Shown piece by piece: positions 1 through 7,297 of a stretch of DNA of 47,882 bases. A program made the position numbers and the translations under genes. The stretch covers positions 1 through 47,882 of the forward strand of contig DKVL01000072.1 in NCBI GenBank assembly GCA_002491195.1, read 5' to 3'. Origin of the DNA: Lachnospiraceae bacterium UBA7179. GTDB taxonomy: Bacteria; Bacillota; Clostridia; Lachnospirales; Lachnospiraceae. The number at the start of each line of letters is the position of its first letter. Positions within the stretch are counted from its first letter, which is position 1. Below the pieces are notes generated by a model. The model worked only from the letters and a program-made list of their open reading frames with translations. It was not told the DNA's origin and made no database searches.

Positions 1-13
1 TTTGTAAAAAATC

Positions 14-34
14 TATTCATTTAGAGAATGAATA
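14..34. other. Small hairpin upstream of the recombinase
   Basis: An 8-bp perfect inverted repeat (TATTCATT / AATGAATA, 5-nt loop) lies about 45 bp before the recombinase start. No T-tract follows, so it is not a convincing terminator; it may be a regulatory or recombination dyad. The window begins here, so upstream context is missing. A short reading frame entering from the left edge stops at 22-24 and could be the end of an upstream gene. Confidence 0.3.
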
Positions 35-78
35 CTTATCGAACAAATTATCCAAACAAATAATCGGAGGTATTTATT

Positions 79-1077
79 ATGAATGAAAAATTTATAACAG
101 AGGTTTTGCAAAGAGCAATGGAATATTTAAATCAGGAACAATGTAAATGTCTTAATACAGATTTACGTATATCTTTACAAAAATATAAAGAACTAGAAGA
201 ATGTTGTACTGATATTATGGATATCGAAAAAAGTTATTTACAATATTTACAGCTCTTTCTTGTCCGTAAAAAAACAGAGGGTAAGTCTGTACGAACATTG
301 GAGCAGTATCAATTGCATTTGAGCAAACTGCTTCAGGATCTAAATAAACCATTAGATAAAATAGCAGAAGATGATCTATTTTTATATCTTGCGAGATATC
401 AAAAGACAAGAAATGTATCGAATACATATTTGGATAACATGAGATTAGTATTTAGTAGCTTTTTTACATGGTGTAATAACAAAGGATATATTAGCAAAAA
501 TCCTACTATTGGATTAGAACCGATAAAGTCAGAGAAGAAAATCAAGAAACCTTTCTCAGACGAAGAATTAGAAAAACTGAGACGTATGTGTACACAGGAA
601 CGCGATATTGCTCTGATCGAGTTTCTATATAGCACTGGTGTCCGGGCAAGTGAATTAATTGCACTTAATCGAAACGATGTAGATTTTACTGGTAAAACTG
701 TAATCGTTTTTGGTAAAGGAAATAAAGAACGCGAAGTATATCTGACTGCTACTGCTGTTCTACACCTAAAAGAATATTTAAACAGTAGAATCGATAATAA
801 TGAAGCTCTTTTTGTTACCACAAGAAAACCATATAATAGATTGACTGTTGCTGGATTGGAACACATCATTAAAAATCTAGGAAAATCAGCTGGAGTAGAA
901 CATTGCCACCCACATAGATTTAGACGCACTATGGCTACAAATGTGCTTAGAAAAGGCGCACCATTAGAAGAAGTTAAAGAGTTGCTTGGGCATACAAAAT
1001 TGGACACAACCATGATTTATTGCTCGGTTAATAGAGAAAATGTAAAACATACTCATCAGCGACTCATGAGTGCATAA
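79..1077 (+). CDS. Tyrosine recombinase (XerC/D-like integrase or DNA invertase)
   Basis: This 332-residue protein is a phage-integrase-family site-specific recombinase that cuts and rejoins DNA through a tyrosine. An N-terminal SAM-like core-binding domain spans about residues 50-145 and the catalytic domain about 155-325. The catalytic set is visible: Arg189 in STGVRASEL, Lys213 in FGKGNKERE, His277 and Arg280 in HPHR, His305 in LLGHTKLD, and nucleophile Tyr314 in TTMIYC. The start is set by CGGAGG about 9 nt upstream. The gene ends just before a terminator and two inverted C-terminal cassettes, and about 1.1 kb from a tRNA-Trp att site. It could therefore be the integrase of the element, the invertase of the cassettes (like Rci of the R64 shufflon), or both; sequence alone does not decide. 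Its AT-rich composition differs from the housekeeping genes to the right and fits acquired DNA. Confidence 0.92.
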   Translation: MNEKFITEVLQRAMEYLNQEQCKCLNTDLRISLQKYKELEECCTDIMDIEKSYLQYLQLFLVRKKTEGKSVRTLEQYQLHLSKLLQDLNKPLDKIAEDDLFLYLARYQKTRNVSNTYLDNMRLVFSSFFTWCNNKGYISKNPTIGLEPIKSEKKIKKPFSDEELEKLRRMCTQERDIALIEFLYSTGVRASELIALNRNDVDFTGKTVIVFGKGNKEREVYLTATAVLHLKEYLNSRIDNNEALFVTTRKPYNRLTVAGLEHIIKNLGKSAGVEHCHPHRFRRTMATNVLRKGAPLEEVKELLGHTKLDTTMIYCSVNRENVKHTHQRLMSA

Positions 1078-1100
1078 GTTTATAAAAATTTAATTAATTC

Positions 1101-1135
1101 AAGGCGTATCATATTGGCGATATGCCTTTCTATTT
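1101..1135 (+). terminator. Terminator after the recombinase
   Basis: Stem AAGGCGTATC / GATATGCCTT (10 bp with one G-U pair, 8-nt loop) is followed by TTTCTATTT. It sits 23 bp after the recombinase stop and separates that gene from the cassettes, so the first cassette is unlikely to be read as a continuation of the recombinase transcript. Confidence 0.6.
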
Positions 1136-1459
1136 AGCAAGAATATATGTTTGTATTCTACTCAGATATATAGCAATTTTGCGCCTGTAAAAATTCTGCG
1201 TGTTACCAGCACACAGGTATTAGCAGCTAATAGCCCAGCAACTAAAAGTATTAAGCTACCGATTATCCAAGGGTTTATAGCTGTCGGCATTGTTGGGATA
1301 GGTAGCAACTATCCCAATACAATTGAGATACGTAGCTATTCCACGGGATATGAAGCATTGGACTATTCTGTTTACAACAACTATGGAGCTGAATTAGAAT
1401 CTATTGTGGTTTTTAATGTTATGTATTTGTCAGATATCCATAACTTAACTATTGTTTAA
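1136..1459 (+). pseudogene. Silent C-terminal cassette A (no start codon region)
   Basis: The frame is open from 1094 to a TAA at 1457-1459 but has no ATG and no ribosome-binding site. Conserved coding begins at SKNICLYSTQIYSNF and continues for about 105 residues rich in Ser, Thr, Ile, Asn and Tyr, ending HNLTIV. It looks like the C-terminal, beta-rich tip of a larger surface or phage-tail-type protein rather than a complete gene. Its stop lies 2 bp from the stop of cassette B, which points the other way. I do not recognise the fold with certainty; receptor-binding tip is an inference from composition and from the cassette arrangement. Confidence 0.5.
1139..1179 (+). repeat. Left copy of the cassette-end inverted repeat
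   Basis: This segment matches the reverse complement of 1958-2000 at roughly 31 of 38 aligned positions. The best-conserved part reads CTCAGA.A.ATAGCAATTT. In both copies the repeat is coding and gives related peptides (NICLYSTQIYSNF here, NIYLLSAQTNSNL in the other). A shared coding start in inverted orientation is what is expected of crossover sites for switching alternative C-termini. A tyrosine recombinase core site could lie in the ATATATGTTTG part. Confidence 0.65.
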
Positions 1460-1609
1460 ACTTAAATTAACCTAATTGCATATGCCCTAACATATCCCCT
1501 GTTTGCTATACCATCGGAAAAAGCACTGCATGTTATAGTTATTTCGGACGTTGAATTTATGTAGCCATTTGAAGTTACAGTAGAAGAATTATTTAAAACT
1601 GCTCTAGTA

Positions 1610-1763
1610 CTCCATCCAGTTAGAAATTGGAGTATGGGGCTGCATGTTTCGTGCCAGTGCTAGGCAAAATTTCGACGGCGATGCGGTGGCATCGTCTAGA
1701 AATTTTAACGACGCAATGGTGCGGAACAGGTAGTCCCAGACTTCAATTTCTAGCCGGATGGAG
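1610..1763. mobile_element. MITE-like palindromic insertion inside cassette B
   Basis: The whole 154-bp stretch is an imperfect inverted repeat. It starts CTCCATCC, ends GGATGGAG, and its arms match at about 29 of the outer 34 positions, meeting at a central gatgc/gcatc hairpin near 1681-1694. It is flanked by TA (or, read differently, by AGTACT), consistent with a target duplication. It encodes no transposase, so it would need one in trans. Removing it restores the cassette B frame, the best evidence that it is an insertion. TA plus a CTCC terminus recalls IS630/mariner-type MITEs, but I cannot assign a family. Confidence 0.65.
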
Positions 1764-1957
1764 TACTAGCTTCTTCAATCATTCCTACTCCGTTATAAAT
1801 TCCACAATCCAACCCTTTTGTTTCTGGCTCTACAAATCTCGCGAAATAAAATATTAAATACTTTCCTGCAGGAAGTGTTCCTAATCTGAATGGAGTATTA
1901 GGAGTATAAAGTTTTGTAAAGTCTGCACCACCTATATTAATATAGGTAATATTATCT

Positions 1958-2000
1958 AAATTGCTATTTGTCTGAGCAGAAAGCAAATATATGTTTGCTT
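1958..2000 (-). repeat. Right copy of the cassette-end inverted repeat
   Basis: This is the partner of 1139-1179 in opposite orientation. It includes a near-perfect dyad GCAAATATATGTTTGC (1983-1998; arms GCAAA/TTTGC around a 6-bp centre), the layout typical of a tyrosine-recombinase core site. Both arms code for the conserved first residues of the cassettes. Confidence 0.6.
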
Positions 2001-2090
2001 TATTCTATAAAAACTGTTAATATATGTCTTTACAATTTTTTATTAAAAGGCTATAATAAGTTAAATGAAAATTTTAAATAATAGGCTTAT

Positions 2091-2114
2091 ACAAGAGTTG
2101 TCACAAGAGTTGTC
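2091..2114 (+). repeat. Tandem 12-bp direct repeat next to the att site
   Basis: Two perfect adjacent copies of ACAAGAGTTGTC lie about 50 bp inside the tRNA-Trp att site. Short direct repeats in this position are typical arm-type binding sites for an element integrase (inference). No third full copy follows, only ACAAAT. Confidence 0.5.
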
Positions 2115-2164
2115 ACAAATAGGCAAAAAATGATCTTAATCCTTTACTTTATAAGCATATGTAT

Positions 2165-2213
2165 ACGGTCTCCAAAACCGTCAATGCGAGTTCGATTCTT
2201 GCTGCCCCTGCTA
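2165..2213 (+). tRNA. 3' half of tRNA-Trp (CCA anticodon): att site of an integrated element
   Basis: From 2165 the sequence forms an anticodon arm (ACGGT, loop CTCCAAA with anticodon CCA at 2172-2174, ACCGT), a short variable loop CAAT, a T arm (GCGAG, TTCGATT, CTTGC), the 3' acceptor strand TGCCCCT and discriminator G, then CTA instead of CCA. No D arm or 5' acceptor strand precedes it; the upstream sequence is unrelated. It is therefore a tRNA fragment, the usual footprint of an element integrated in the 3' half of a tRNA gene. The intact tRNA-Trp is expected at the other end of the element, left of this window. Confidence 0.82.
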
Positions 2214-2219
2214 TTATAA

Positions 2220-2265
2220 AAATACCTGTAAATCTATTATTAAAAGGGTTTATAGGTATTTTTTT
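2220..2265 (+). terminator. Terminator behind the tRNA-Trp fragment
   Basis: A 13-bp stem (AAATACCTGTAAA / TTTATAGGTATTT, one G-U pair) is followed by a T-run. It fits the original terminator of the tRNA-Trp transcript, left attached to the chromosomal side of the att site. Confidence 0.8.
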
Positions 2266-2342
2266 GTTACTCTGTTATTGATCTTGTTTTAAATTTCTTT
2301 TAAAATGTCTCTTACTTTTCTCTTACTTTTCTGCATTTTGTA

Positions 2343-2401
2343 TTGACAAATGCAGACTATTATGATAGTCTACTTACAACATCAGACTATTTTGATAGTC
2401 T
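2343..2401 (+). promoter_or_regulatory. blaI promoter with two dyad operators
   Basis: TTGACA at 2343-2348 is a good -35; the -10 is weak (TAGTCT, 17 bp later). Two near-identical dyads, AGACTAT-N4-ATAGTCT, lie at 2354-2371 and 2384-2401, centres 30 bp apart. The first covers the spacer and -10, the second the likely transcription start. This fits autorepression by the BlaI-type protein. The half-site differs from the classical TACA/TGTA Bla box, so the assignment to BlaI rests on position. Confidence 0.7.
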
Positions 2402-2428
2402 GAAATATTCTAAAAGGAGGCTGACGCC

Positions 2429-2782
2429 ATGAAACTATTTGATTCCGAATTAAAGGTCATGGAAGTATTGTGGGAACAGGAGCCAAAATCTGCGAAGGAA
2501 ATTGTAGAAATACTCTCAAAGCGCATTGGCTGGAACAAAAACACGACCTACACTGTCATCAAGAAATGCATCGAAAAGGGTGCCATCGAACGAGAAGAGC
2601 CCGGATTTATCTGCAAAACGCTTGTGAGCCGCGATGAAGTCGCACAGAGCGAGACAGAACAATTGATCGACAAGATGTTTGGTGGTTCGAGCGAACTCTT
2701 TTTCTCGTCTTTTCTCAAAAACCAGGGACTTTCAGAGGAAGATGCCGCAAGACTTACAAAGATGATCAAAGATTCACATTGA
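2429..2782 (+). CDS. BlaI/MecI/CopY-family transcriptional repressor
   Basis: A 117-residue winged-helix repressor of the penicillinase-repressor family. The N-terminal part contains the family's LWEQEPKSAKEIVEIL and the recognition helix region NKNTTYTVIKKCIEKGAI; the C-terminal part is the dimer domain. Members bind operator dyads as dimers and are cut or released when the paired BlaR1 sensor is activated. AAAGGAGG lies 8 nt before the ATG. The blaR1-like gene starts 19 bp downstream, so the two form an operon. No beta-lactamase is adjacent, so the controlled target is unknown; it could be another cell-wall stress gene. Confidence 0.9.
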   Translation: MKLFDSELKVMEVLWEQEPKSAKEIVEILSKRIGWNKNTTYTVIKKCIEKGAIEREEPGFICKTLVSRDEVAQSETEQLIDKMFGGSSELFFSSFLKNQGLSEEDAARLTKMIKDSH

Positions 2783-2801
2783 GATCAGAAAGGAGAATAC
2801 A

Positions 2802-4517
2802 ATGCTCAATCTTAAAATGAATATGCCATTTTACCTAATGGTCTTCTACGGAAGTATTATGATTTCCACTGTCCTCATACTGCGTGGTCTGTTGAAGAAC
2901 AGGCTTCCGAAATTTGTTTTTCCAATACTATGGAGTGTGATACTGCTGCGCCTGCTGGTTCCGTTTTCACTAAGCAGCCCGCTGAGTATGAAAGTTCCTG
3001 CATTTGCCCAAGGCAATCCCTTCGATACTGCTATTGCACAAAACACTGCCATCACGGAGGACATCTCTACAGAGATGCCTTATATTGCACAAGGCACTGC
3101 CATCGCAGAAGACATTCCTACAGAGACGACTTATCAGGACGTAACATTTTCGTCATCCGCTGAGGACGAAACAGCCACGAATAGGATACAGGAAGCAGTC
3201 GCGGAGGAGACAGCTTTCGAGGCCGCGTACTCTGATTATGGACTGCAAAATTCCTATATACCGATTGTATTATTTATCTACTTTATAGGTATTCTTGTCA
3301 CAGCGGGAATTCTGCTCACACAGAAATATAACTATTCAAAGCATCTGAAAAATTCACTCCTGGTCGAGCACAATGAGACAATCAACACGCTTCTGCGCGA
3401 GATGGATATGGGACATATTCTGGTATTTACAAACGATACGATCGCCTCTCCTCTGGTGTCCGGACTGATCGCGCCCAGGATTTACCTGCCCACACGGATG
3501 GATTTTAGTAACGCAGAGCTTCTGCGCCATATCCTCTGTCATGAGACCATGCATATCCGCCGGAAAGACAACTGGTTGAAAACCATCATGCTCATCACGC
3601 TCTGTATCCACTGGTTCAACCCTTTGGTCTGGATCATGTCGAGGTATCTGGCATCTGACCTGGAAATGGCATGCGATGAAGCTGTTCTACATCTGTATAA
3701 CTGCAACGACGATGCGGATGAGGCAAAAAAGAATTATGCGTTCAGCCTGCTTGCCATGGCGATCTCCGGAAGCCGCCCTACACTGCTCTACAGTGCTTTT
3801 TCCAAAACGGAGGTTGAGAAGCGTATCCAAAATATTCTGCACTATCAGAAAGCTTCCGCCCTGCTGCTGGCCTTCTCCATCTGCCTCGTGCTAAGCGGAT
3901 CTGTAGCCTTTGCCACCGGCGGACAGGCACCCTTTTATCCTGAACTCACTCCATTCTGCTCTGCTGACAGCTGCCGCTGGGGTGTGCGCGCCAGTCTGAC
4001 AAGGGATGCCTCATTGGGCAAAAATGCACAAGATCGGGCTGAAACAGTAATCTTCGGCATCATGCACGCTGATACCACAAACGATCCAGATATTCTGAAC
4101 GAACAGATTATCGCCGGGCTTTCCAGCGAATTTCATGTAGAAAAAAATGCTTTCGTTCTTGACATGTCACTGTGCCTGAATGACGAGGAGCTTTACGCAG
4201 AATACGAAAAATGGGGACTTATACGCAAAGATGCTGCAAACAACTTGTTATTGCTATACAACGGCGAAACCATACGCACTTTTTCTGACAGGATGATCGG
4301 ACGCTATATGTCACAACAGGAAGGCGCTGTCGATCTCACGATCGAGCGCAACCGCCTCGGCGAAATTGTTGCTGTCAACGTTTTCCGTGAGGGTGACACC
4401 GAATACGACCGCCGCACGGAAAAGCAAAATCGAAATGCGATACCGACTTATCCTATTTCTGACGGAGCTGTCACTGAGACGGACGGTGTTATCATCCATA
4501 ATTATTCGTTGCCATAA
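2802..4517 (+). CDS. BlaR1-like M56 family membrane metalloprotease
   Basis: A 571-residue membrane protein: N-terminal membrane helices (about residues 9-55), an extracytoplasmic loop to about 150, another helix (about 152-172), and a cytoplasmic zinc protease domain with HETMH at 247-251 followed by MACDEAV near 289-295 supplying the third ligand region. A helix near 350-372 leads to a C-terminal extracytoplasmic domain. In classical BlaR1 that domain is a penicillin-binding sensor; here I see no SxxK/KTG arrangement, so the signal is probably not a directly acylating beta-lactam (inference). The loop holds a degenerate tandem repeat, IAQNTAITEDISTEM then IAQGTAIAEDIPTET. The 3' end overlaps the convergent aminopeptidase gene by 16 bp. 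Confidence 0.85.
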   Translation: MLNLKMNMPFYLMVFYGSIMISTVLILRGLLKNRLPKFVFPILWSVILLRLLVPFSLSSPLSMKVPAFAQGNPFDTAIAQNTAITEDISTEMPYIAQGTAIAEDIPTETTYQDVTFSSSAEDETATNRIQEAVAEETAFEAAYSDYGLQNSYIPIVLFIYFIGILVTAGILLTQKYNYSKHLKNSLLVEHNETINTLLREMDMGHILVFTNDTIASPLVSGLIAPRIYLPTRMDFSNAELLRHILCHETMHIRRKDNWLKTIMLITLCIHWFNPLVWIMSRYLASDLEMACDEAVLHLYNCNDDADEAKKNYAFSLLAMAISGSRPTLLYSAFSKTEVEKRIQNILHYQKASALLLAFSICLVLSGSVAFATGGQAPFYPELTPFCSADSCRWGVRASLTRDASLGKNAQDRAETVIFGIMHADTTNDPDILNEQIIAGLSSEFHVEKNAFVLDMSLCLNDEELYAEYEKWGLIRKDAANNLLLLYNGETIRTFSDRMIGRYMSQQEGAVDLTIERNRLGEIVAVNVFREGDTEYDRRTEKQNRNAIPTYPISDGAVTETDGVIIHNYSLP

Positions 4518-5812
4518 AATACCTCTGCAAGATGAATCAGGTATGCGATATCCTTTGCTCCGCCAGTCTCATATGCGGAGTGCATGGCAAGCTGCGGCAG
4601 TCCGATGTCCGCTGCTGCCATGGATACCTGCGCCATCGCAAGATTTCCCAGCGTCGAACCACCTGGTATATCTGAGTGGTTTGCGTATGTCTGAAGCGGG
4701 ATATGATTCTCACTGCACAACCTCCTGACATATGCCGCAGAATACGCATCCGTCGCATACTTCTGTCCCCCGTGGTATTTCAGCACAACACCCCTGTTTA
4801 GATATGGACGGTTCGTCGGATCTGCTTTTCCTCCCTGATTGGGATGACATGCATGCCCATTGTCGGCACTGAGCATAAAGCTATTTGCCTTCCAGGTACG
4901 GTGAACCTTCGCGCTGACTTCCAACCCGTCTGCAATATTTTCCAATGTATCTCTAAAAAAGGTGGAATCTGCACCCTGTCTCGTGAGACTTCCTACTTCC
5001 TCGTTATCAAATACAGCAAGCACATCGATATACTGCTCTGATTTTCCATTCATAATCCCCTTTAATCCTGCAAAGACACACGCGAGATCATCATACCGCG
5101 GTGCCATGACAAACTCATCCTTCGCCCCTGCCAGAACGGCCTTCTCGCAGTTTTCCACATACAGGTCATACGACAGGATTTTGCCGTCTGCCTGTGGCAT
5201 GACTTCCGCGAGCATCTGATCCAGCATTCCCTTAGACGGCTTTTCCCTGTCATCTGGATCTACCATGGTCAGAAGCGGCAGCATATCATTCTGCGCGCTG
5301 AATGCCACGCCATTGTTCATCTCTCTGTTCATATGAATCGCGAGACTTGGTATCATACAGATATTGTCTTTTAACCGCACTGTCCGCGATACGATCTCTC
5401 CCCCCTCTTCCATGCAGACTCTTCCCGCAATTGTGAGTGGTCTGTCAAACCATGTGGACAAGATCATCCCGCCATATTTCTCTGTATTCAGACTGACATA
5501 GATCCCTTCCTTCTCGATTTCCGGATTTTCCTTAATCTTGAATGCGGGGGAATCCGAATGCGCTGCGTACACATGATACCCTTTTATCTCACTGACATCG
5601 CATTCTGGTACCCGAAATGCAATCATGGATGAATCATTTCGCACCACAAAATAACTTTTCCCTTTTTCCAGCGGCCATAGTTTTTTCTCGGAAAGCGCGG
5701 TAAAACCTTCCTGCGACAGTACATTTCTCATATTTTCTACCGCGTGGTAACTTGTCGGGCTACTGTCCAGAAATTCCATCAGTTCATTGATCGTTTCGTT
5801 CATACGTTCCAT
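4502..5812 (-). CDS. apeB: M18 family aminopeptidase
   Basis: A 436-residue cytosolic zinc aminopeptidase of the aspartyl-aminopeptidase (M18) family, which removes N-terminal residues from peptides. Family motifs are in order: AAHSDSPAFKIK (metal-binding His and Asp), APRYDDLACVF, DNEEVGS (catalytic and metal-binding Glu), SADNGHACHPN, and C-terminal MHSAYETGG with the last ligand His. A longer frame starts at 5827, but the GAGGAGG at the start of that extension is itself the ribosome-binding site for the ATG at 5812, so I use 5812. It lies 32 bp downstream of radA in the same direction. The gene symbol follows common clostridial usage. Confidence 0.9.
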   Translation of the reverse strand: MERMNETINELMEFLDSSPTSYHAVENMRNVLSQEGFTALSEKKLWPLEKGKSYFVVRNDSSMIAFRVPECDVSEIKGYHVYAAHSDSPAFKIKENPEIEKEGIYVSLNTEKYGGMILSTWFDRPLTIAGRVCMEEGGEIVSRTVRLKDNICMIPSLAIHMNREMNNGVAFSAQNDMLPLLTMVDPDDREKPSKGMLDQMLAEVMPQADGKILSYDLYVENCEKAVLAGAKDEFVMAPRYDDLACVFAGLKGIMNGKSEQYIDVLAVFDNEEVGSLTRQGADSTFFRDTLENIADGLEVSAKVHRTWKANSFMLSADNGHACHPNQGGKADPTNRPYLNRGVVLKYHGGQKYATDAYSAAYVRRLCSENHIPLQTYANHSDIPGGSTLGNLAMAQVSMAAADIGLPQLAMHSAYETGGAKDIAYLIHLAEVFYGNE

Positions 5813-5844
5813 TTTTATCCTCCTCACAGATCATTTCAGGTGCT

Positions 5845-7218
5845 CTAAATGACATCGATTGCCTCTCCGATGCCGCCGACGCCGACAATTTTGATACCAT
5901 CGATCTGATCCATCCCTTCCAGATTGACTCTTGGCATGATCACAGTCTCATACCCGAGCTTTTTCGCCTCCTGCACCCGCTGCTGTGCCATGCTCACAGC
6001 GCGCACTTCGCCACTCAGTCCCACCTCGCCGAACACGATCGTCCGCTCATCGACCGCACGGTTTTTAAAACTGGACACGATCGCCATGATCAATCCCAGA
6101 TCGATCGCCGGCTCGTTGATTTTCATACCTCCTGCTATGTTCACATAGGCGTCACAATCCCCAATCTGCATGCCCAGACGTTTCTCCAGCACCGCCATCA
6201 GGAGATTAACCCTGTTAAAATCAGTTCCTGTTGTCTGACGTCTTGGTATTCCGAAATTTGTCCTGCACACAAGAGCCTGTATTTCTATTAAAATCGGCCT
6301 AGTGCCTTCCACAGAGCAGACCACCACAGAACCGCTGGCTCCCACTGGTTTCCCACTCAACATATATTCCGACGGATTTTCTACCTCGATGAGCCCTTCC
6401 TTGCGCATCTCAAATACACCAATCTCATTGGTGGAACCAAAACGGTTCTTGACTCCCCGCAAAATCCTGTAAGAAGCATATCTGTCCCCCTCAAAGTACA
6501 ACACAGTGTCAACCATGTGTTCCAGAACGCGTGGTCCTGCAACAGTTCCCTCCTTTGTCACGTGACCGACGATAAATATCGAAGTCCCCATTCCCTTTGC
6601 GAGCTGCAAAAAAACATTGGTTGCCTCCCTCACCTGGGACACGCTTCCCGGCGCCGAGGTGACAGACTCCTGATACATTGTCTGAATTGAGTCAATCACA
6701 ACAATCTCTGGTTCCGTGTGGCGTATCGTCTCCTCCACGATCCCAAGATTTGTCTCACACAGAAGCAGCATCGTATCCTGAAACGAACCAATCCGGTTCG
6801 CCCTGAGCTTGATCTGTTTTAATGACTCCTCTCCCGATATATACAAAACTTTTCTGCCCGCATTTGCCAACAATCTGCACATCTGCAACAAAAGCGTGGA
6901 CTTCCCAATCCCAGGATCGCCTCCCACCAGCGTCAGGGAGCCATGCATGATTCCTCCTCCAAGTACCCGGTCAAGCTCTGCGATGCCAGTATTTACCCGT
7001 TCCTCATCCCTCATGGATATGGAACCAATCCTGACCGGCTTTGCCGCCTCCCGAAATAACGTAATCTTGGAACTTCCGCCCATGCCGCTGCCAGTCACAT
7101 TAACTTTCTCCTCCACAAAGGTGTTCCACTTTTTGCAGGCAGGGCACTGTCCCATCCACTTGGAGGACTCATATCCGCACTCCTGACAGAAAAATACAGT
7201 TGCATTCTTTTTTGCCAT
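5845..7218 (-). CDS. radA: DNA repair protein RadA (Sms)
   Basis: A 457-residue RecA-like helicase that helps branch migration in recombination repair. It shows the RadA order: N-terminal zinc finger CQECGYESSKWMGQCPAC, Walker A GDPGIGKST, the RadA-specific KNRFG motif, and a C-terminal Lon-protease-like domain (from about residue 285) used as scaffold rather than protease. ATG 7218 gives the usual MAKK start and has AGAGGAG 6 nt upstream. An alternative in-frame ATG at 7239 also has a strong GAGGAGG, but that site lies in a perfect hairpin (7243-7268). Confidence 0.95.
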   Translation of the reverse strand: MAKKNATVFFCQECGYESSKWMGQCPACKKWNTFVEEKVNVTGSGMGGSSKITLFREAAKPVRIGSISMRDEERVNTGIAELDRVLGGGIMHGSLTLVGGDPGIGKSTLLLQMCRLLANAGRKVLYISGEESLKQIKLRANRIGSFQDTMLLLCETNLGIVEETIRHTEPEIVVIDSIQTMYQESVTSAPGSVSQVREATNVFLQLAKGMGTSIFIVGHVTKEGTVAGPRVLEHMVDTVLYFEGDRYASYRILRGVKNRFGSTNEIGVFEMRKEGLIEVENPSEYMLSGKPVGASGSVVVCSVEGTRPILIEIQALVCRTNFGIPRRQTTGTDFNRVNLLMAVLEKRLGMQIGDCDAYVNIAGGMKINEPAIDLGLIMAIVSSFKNRAVDERTIVFGEVGLSGEVRAVSMAQQRVQEAKKLGYETVIMPRVNLEGMDQIDGIKIVGVGGIGEAIDVI

Positions 7219-7242
7219 GAATATCTCCTCTTTTTTCATAAA

Positions 7243-7268
7243 GATACCTCCTCAAATGAGGAGGTATC
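7243..7268 (-). promoter_or_regulatory. Perfect hairpin that buries the first radA ribosome-binding site
   Basis: GATACCTCCTCA and TGAGGAGGTATC form a perfect 12-bp stem with a two-base loop. On the radA strand the 3' arm holds GAGGAGG, 7 nt before the in-frame ATG at 7239; the 5' arm supplies a matching CCTCCTC. The element sits between the upstream small gene and radA and has no long T-run, so SD sequestration or transcript processing fits better than simple termination. Confidence 0.6.
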
Positions 7269-7297
7269 CGAATCCATCGATTATTCTATCCCATAAA

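Larger units (their letters stand above)
1462..2004 (-). pseudogene. Silent C-terminal cassette B, split by a MITE-like insertion
   Basis: Reading leftward from 2004 the frame gives NKANIYLLSAQTNSNL and continues through LPAGKYLIFYFARF to EEAST, where a palindromic insertion interrupts it. Removing the insertion with one copy of its target duplication restores one frame: EEAST continues into RAVLNNSSTV and ends at ...GYVRAYAIRLI, stop at 1462-1464, about 126 residues in all. The segment GTLPAGKYLI and the Ser/Thr/Asn-rich end resemble the jelly-roll tips of phage receptor-binding proteins (inference). A TAG directly upstream at 2005-2007 and the absence of a start codon mean it is silent here. 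With the insertion in place the frame stops at ASTPSG*. Confidence 0.5.
1998..2428. other. Gene-free stretch: element end, att site and blaI control region
   Basis: This stretch holds, in order, AT-rich sequence, the 12-bp tandem repeat, the tRNA-Trp fragment, its terminator, and the blaI promoter with two dyads. I see no additional gene. Confidence 0.7.

Noticed and set aside
1600..1770. Diversity-generating retroelement variable region
   Set aside because: There is no reverse transcriptase in the window and no adenine-biased template/variable repeat pair; the similarity is explained by a palindrome.
1627..1857. Plus-strand frame starting MEYGAACF
   Set aside because: It begins inside the palindromic insertion and then runs antisense to cassette B; the apparent match of LQFLAGWST with the other strand comes from the inverted-repeat arms.
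2091..2114. CRISPR-like repeat
   Set aside because: Two abutting 12-bp copies without spacers and no cas genes.
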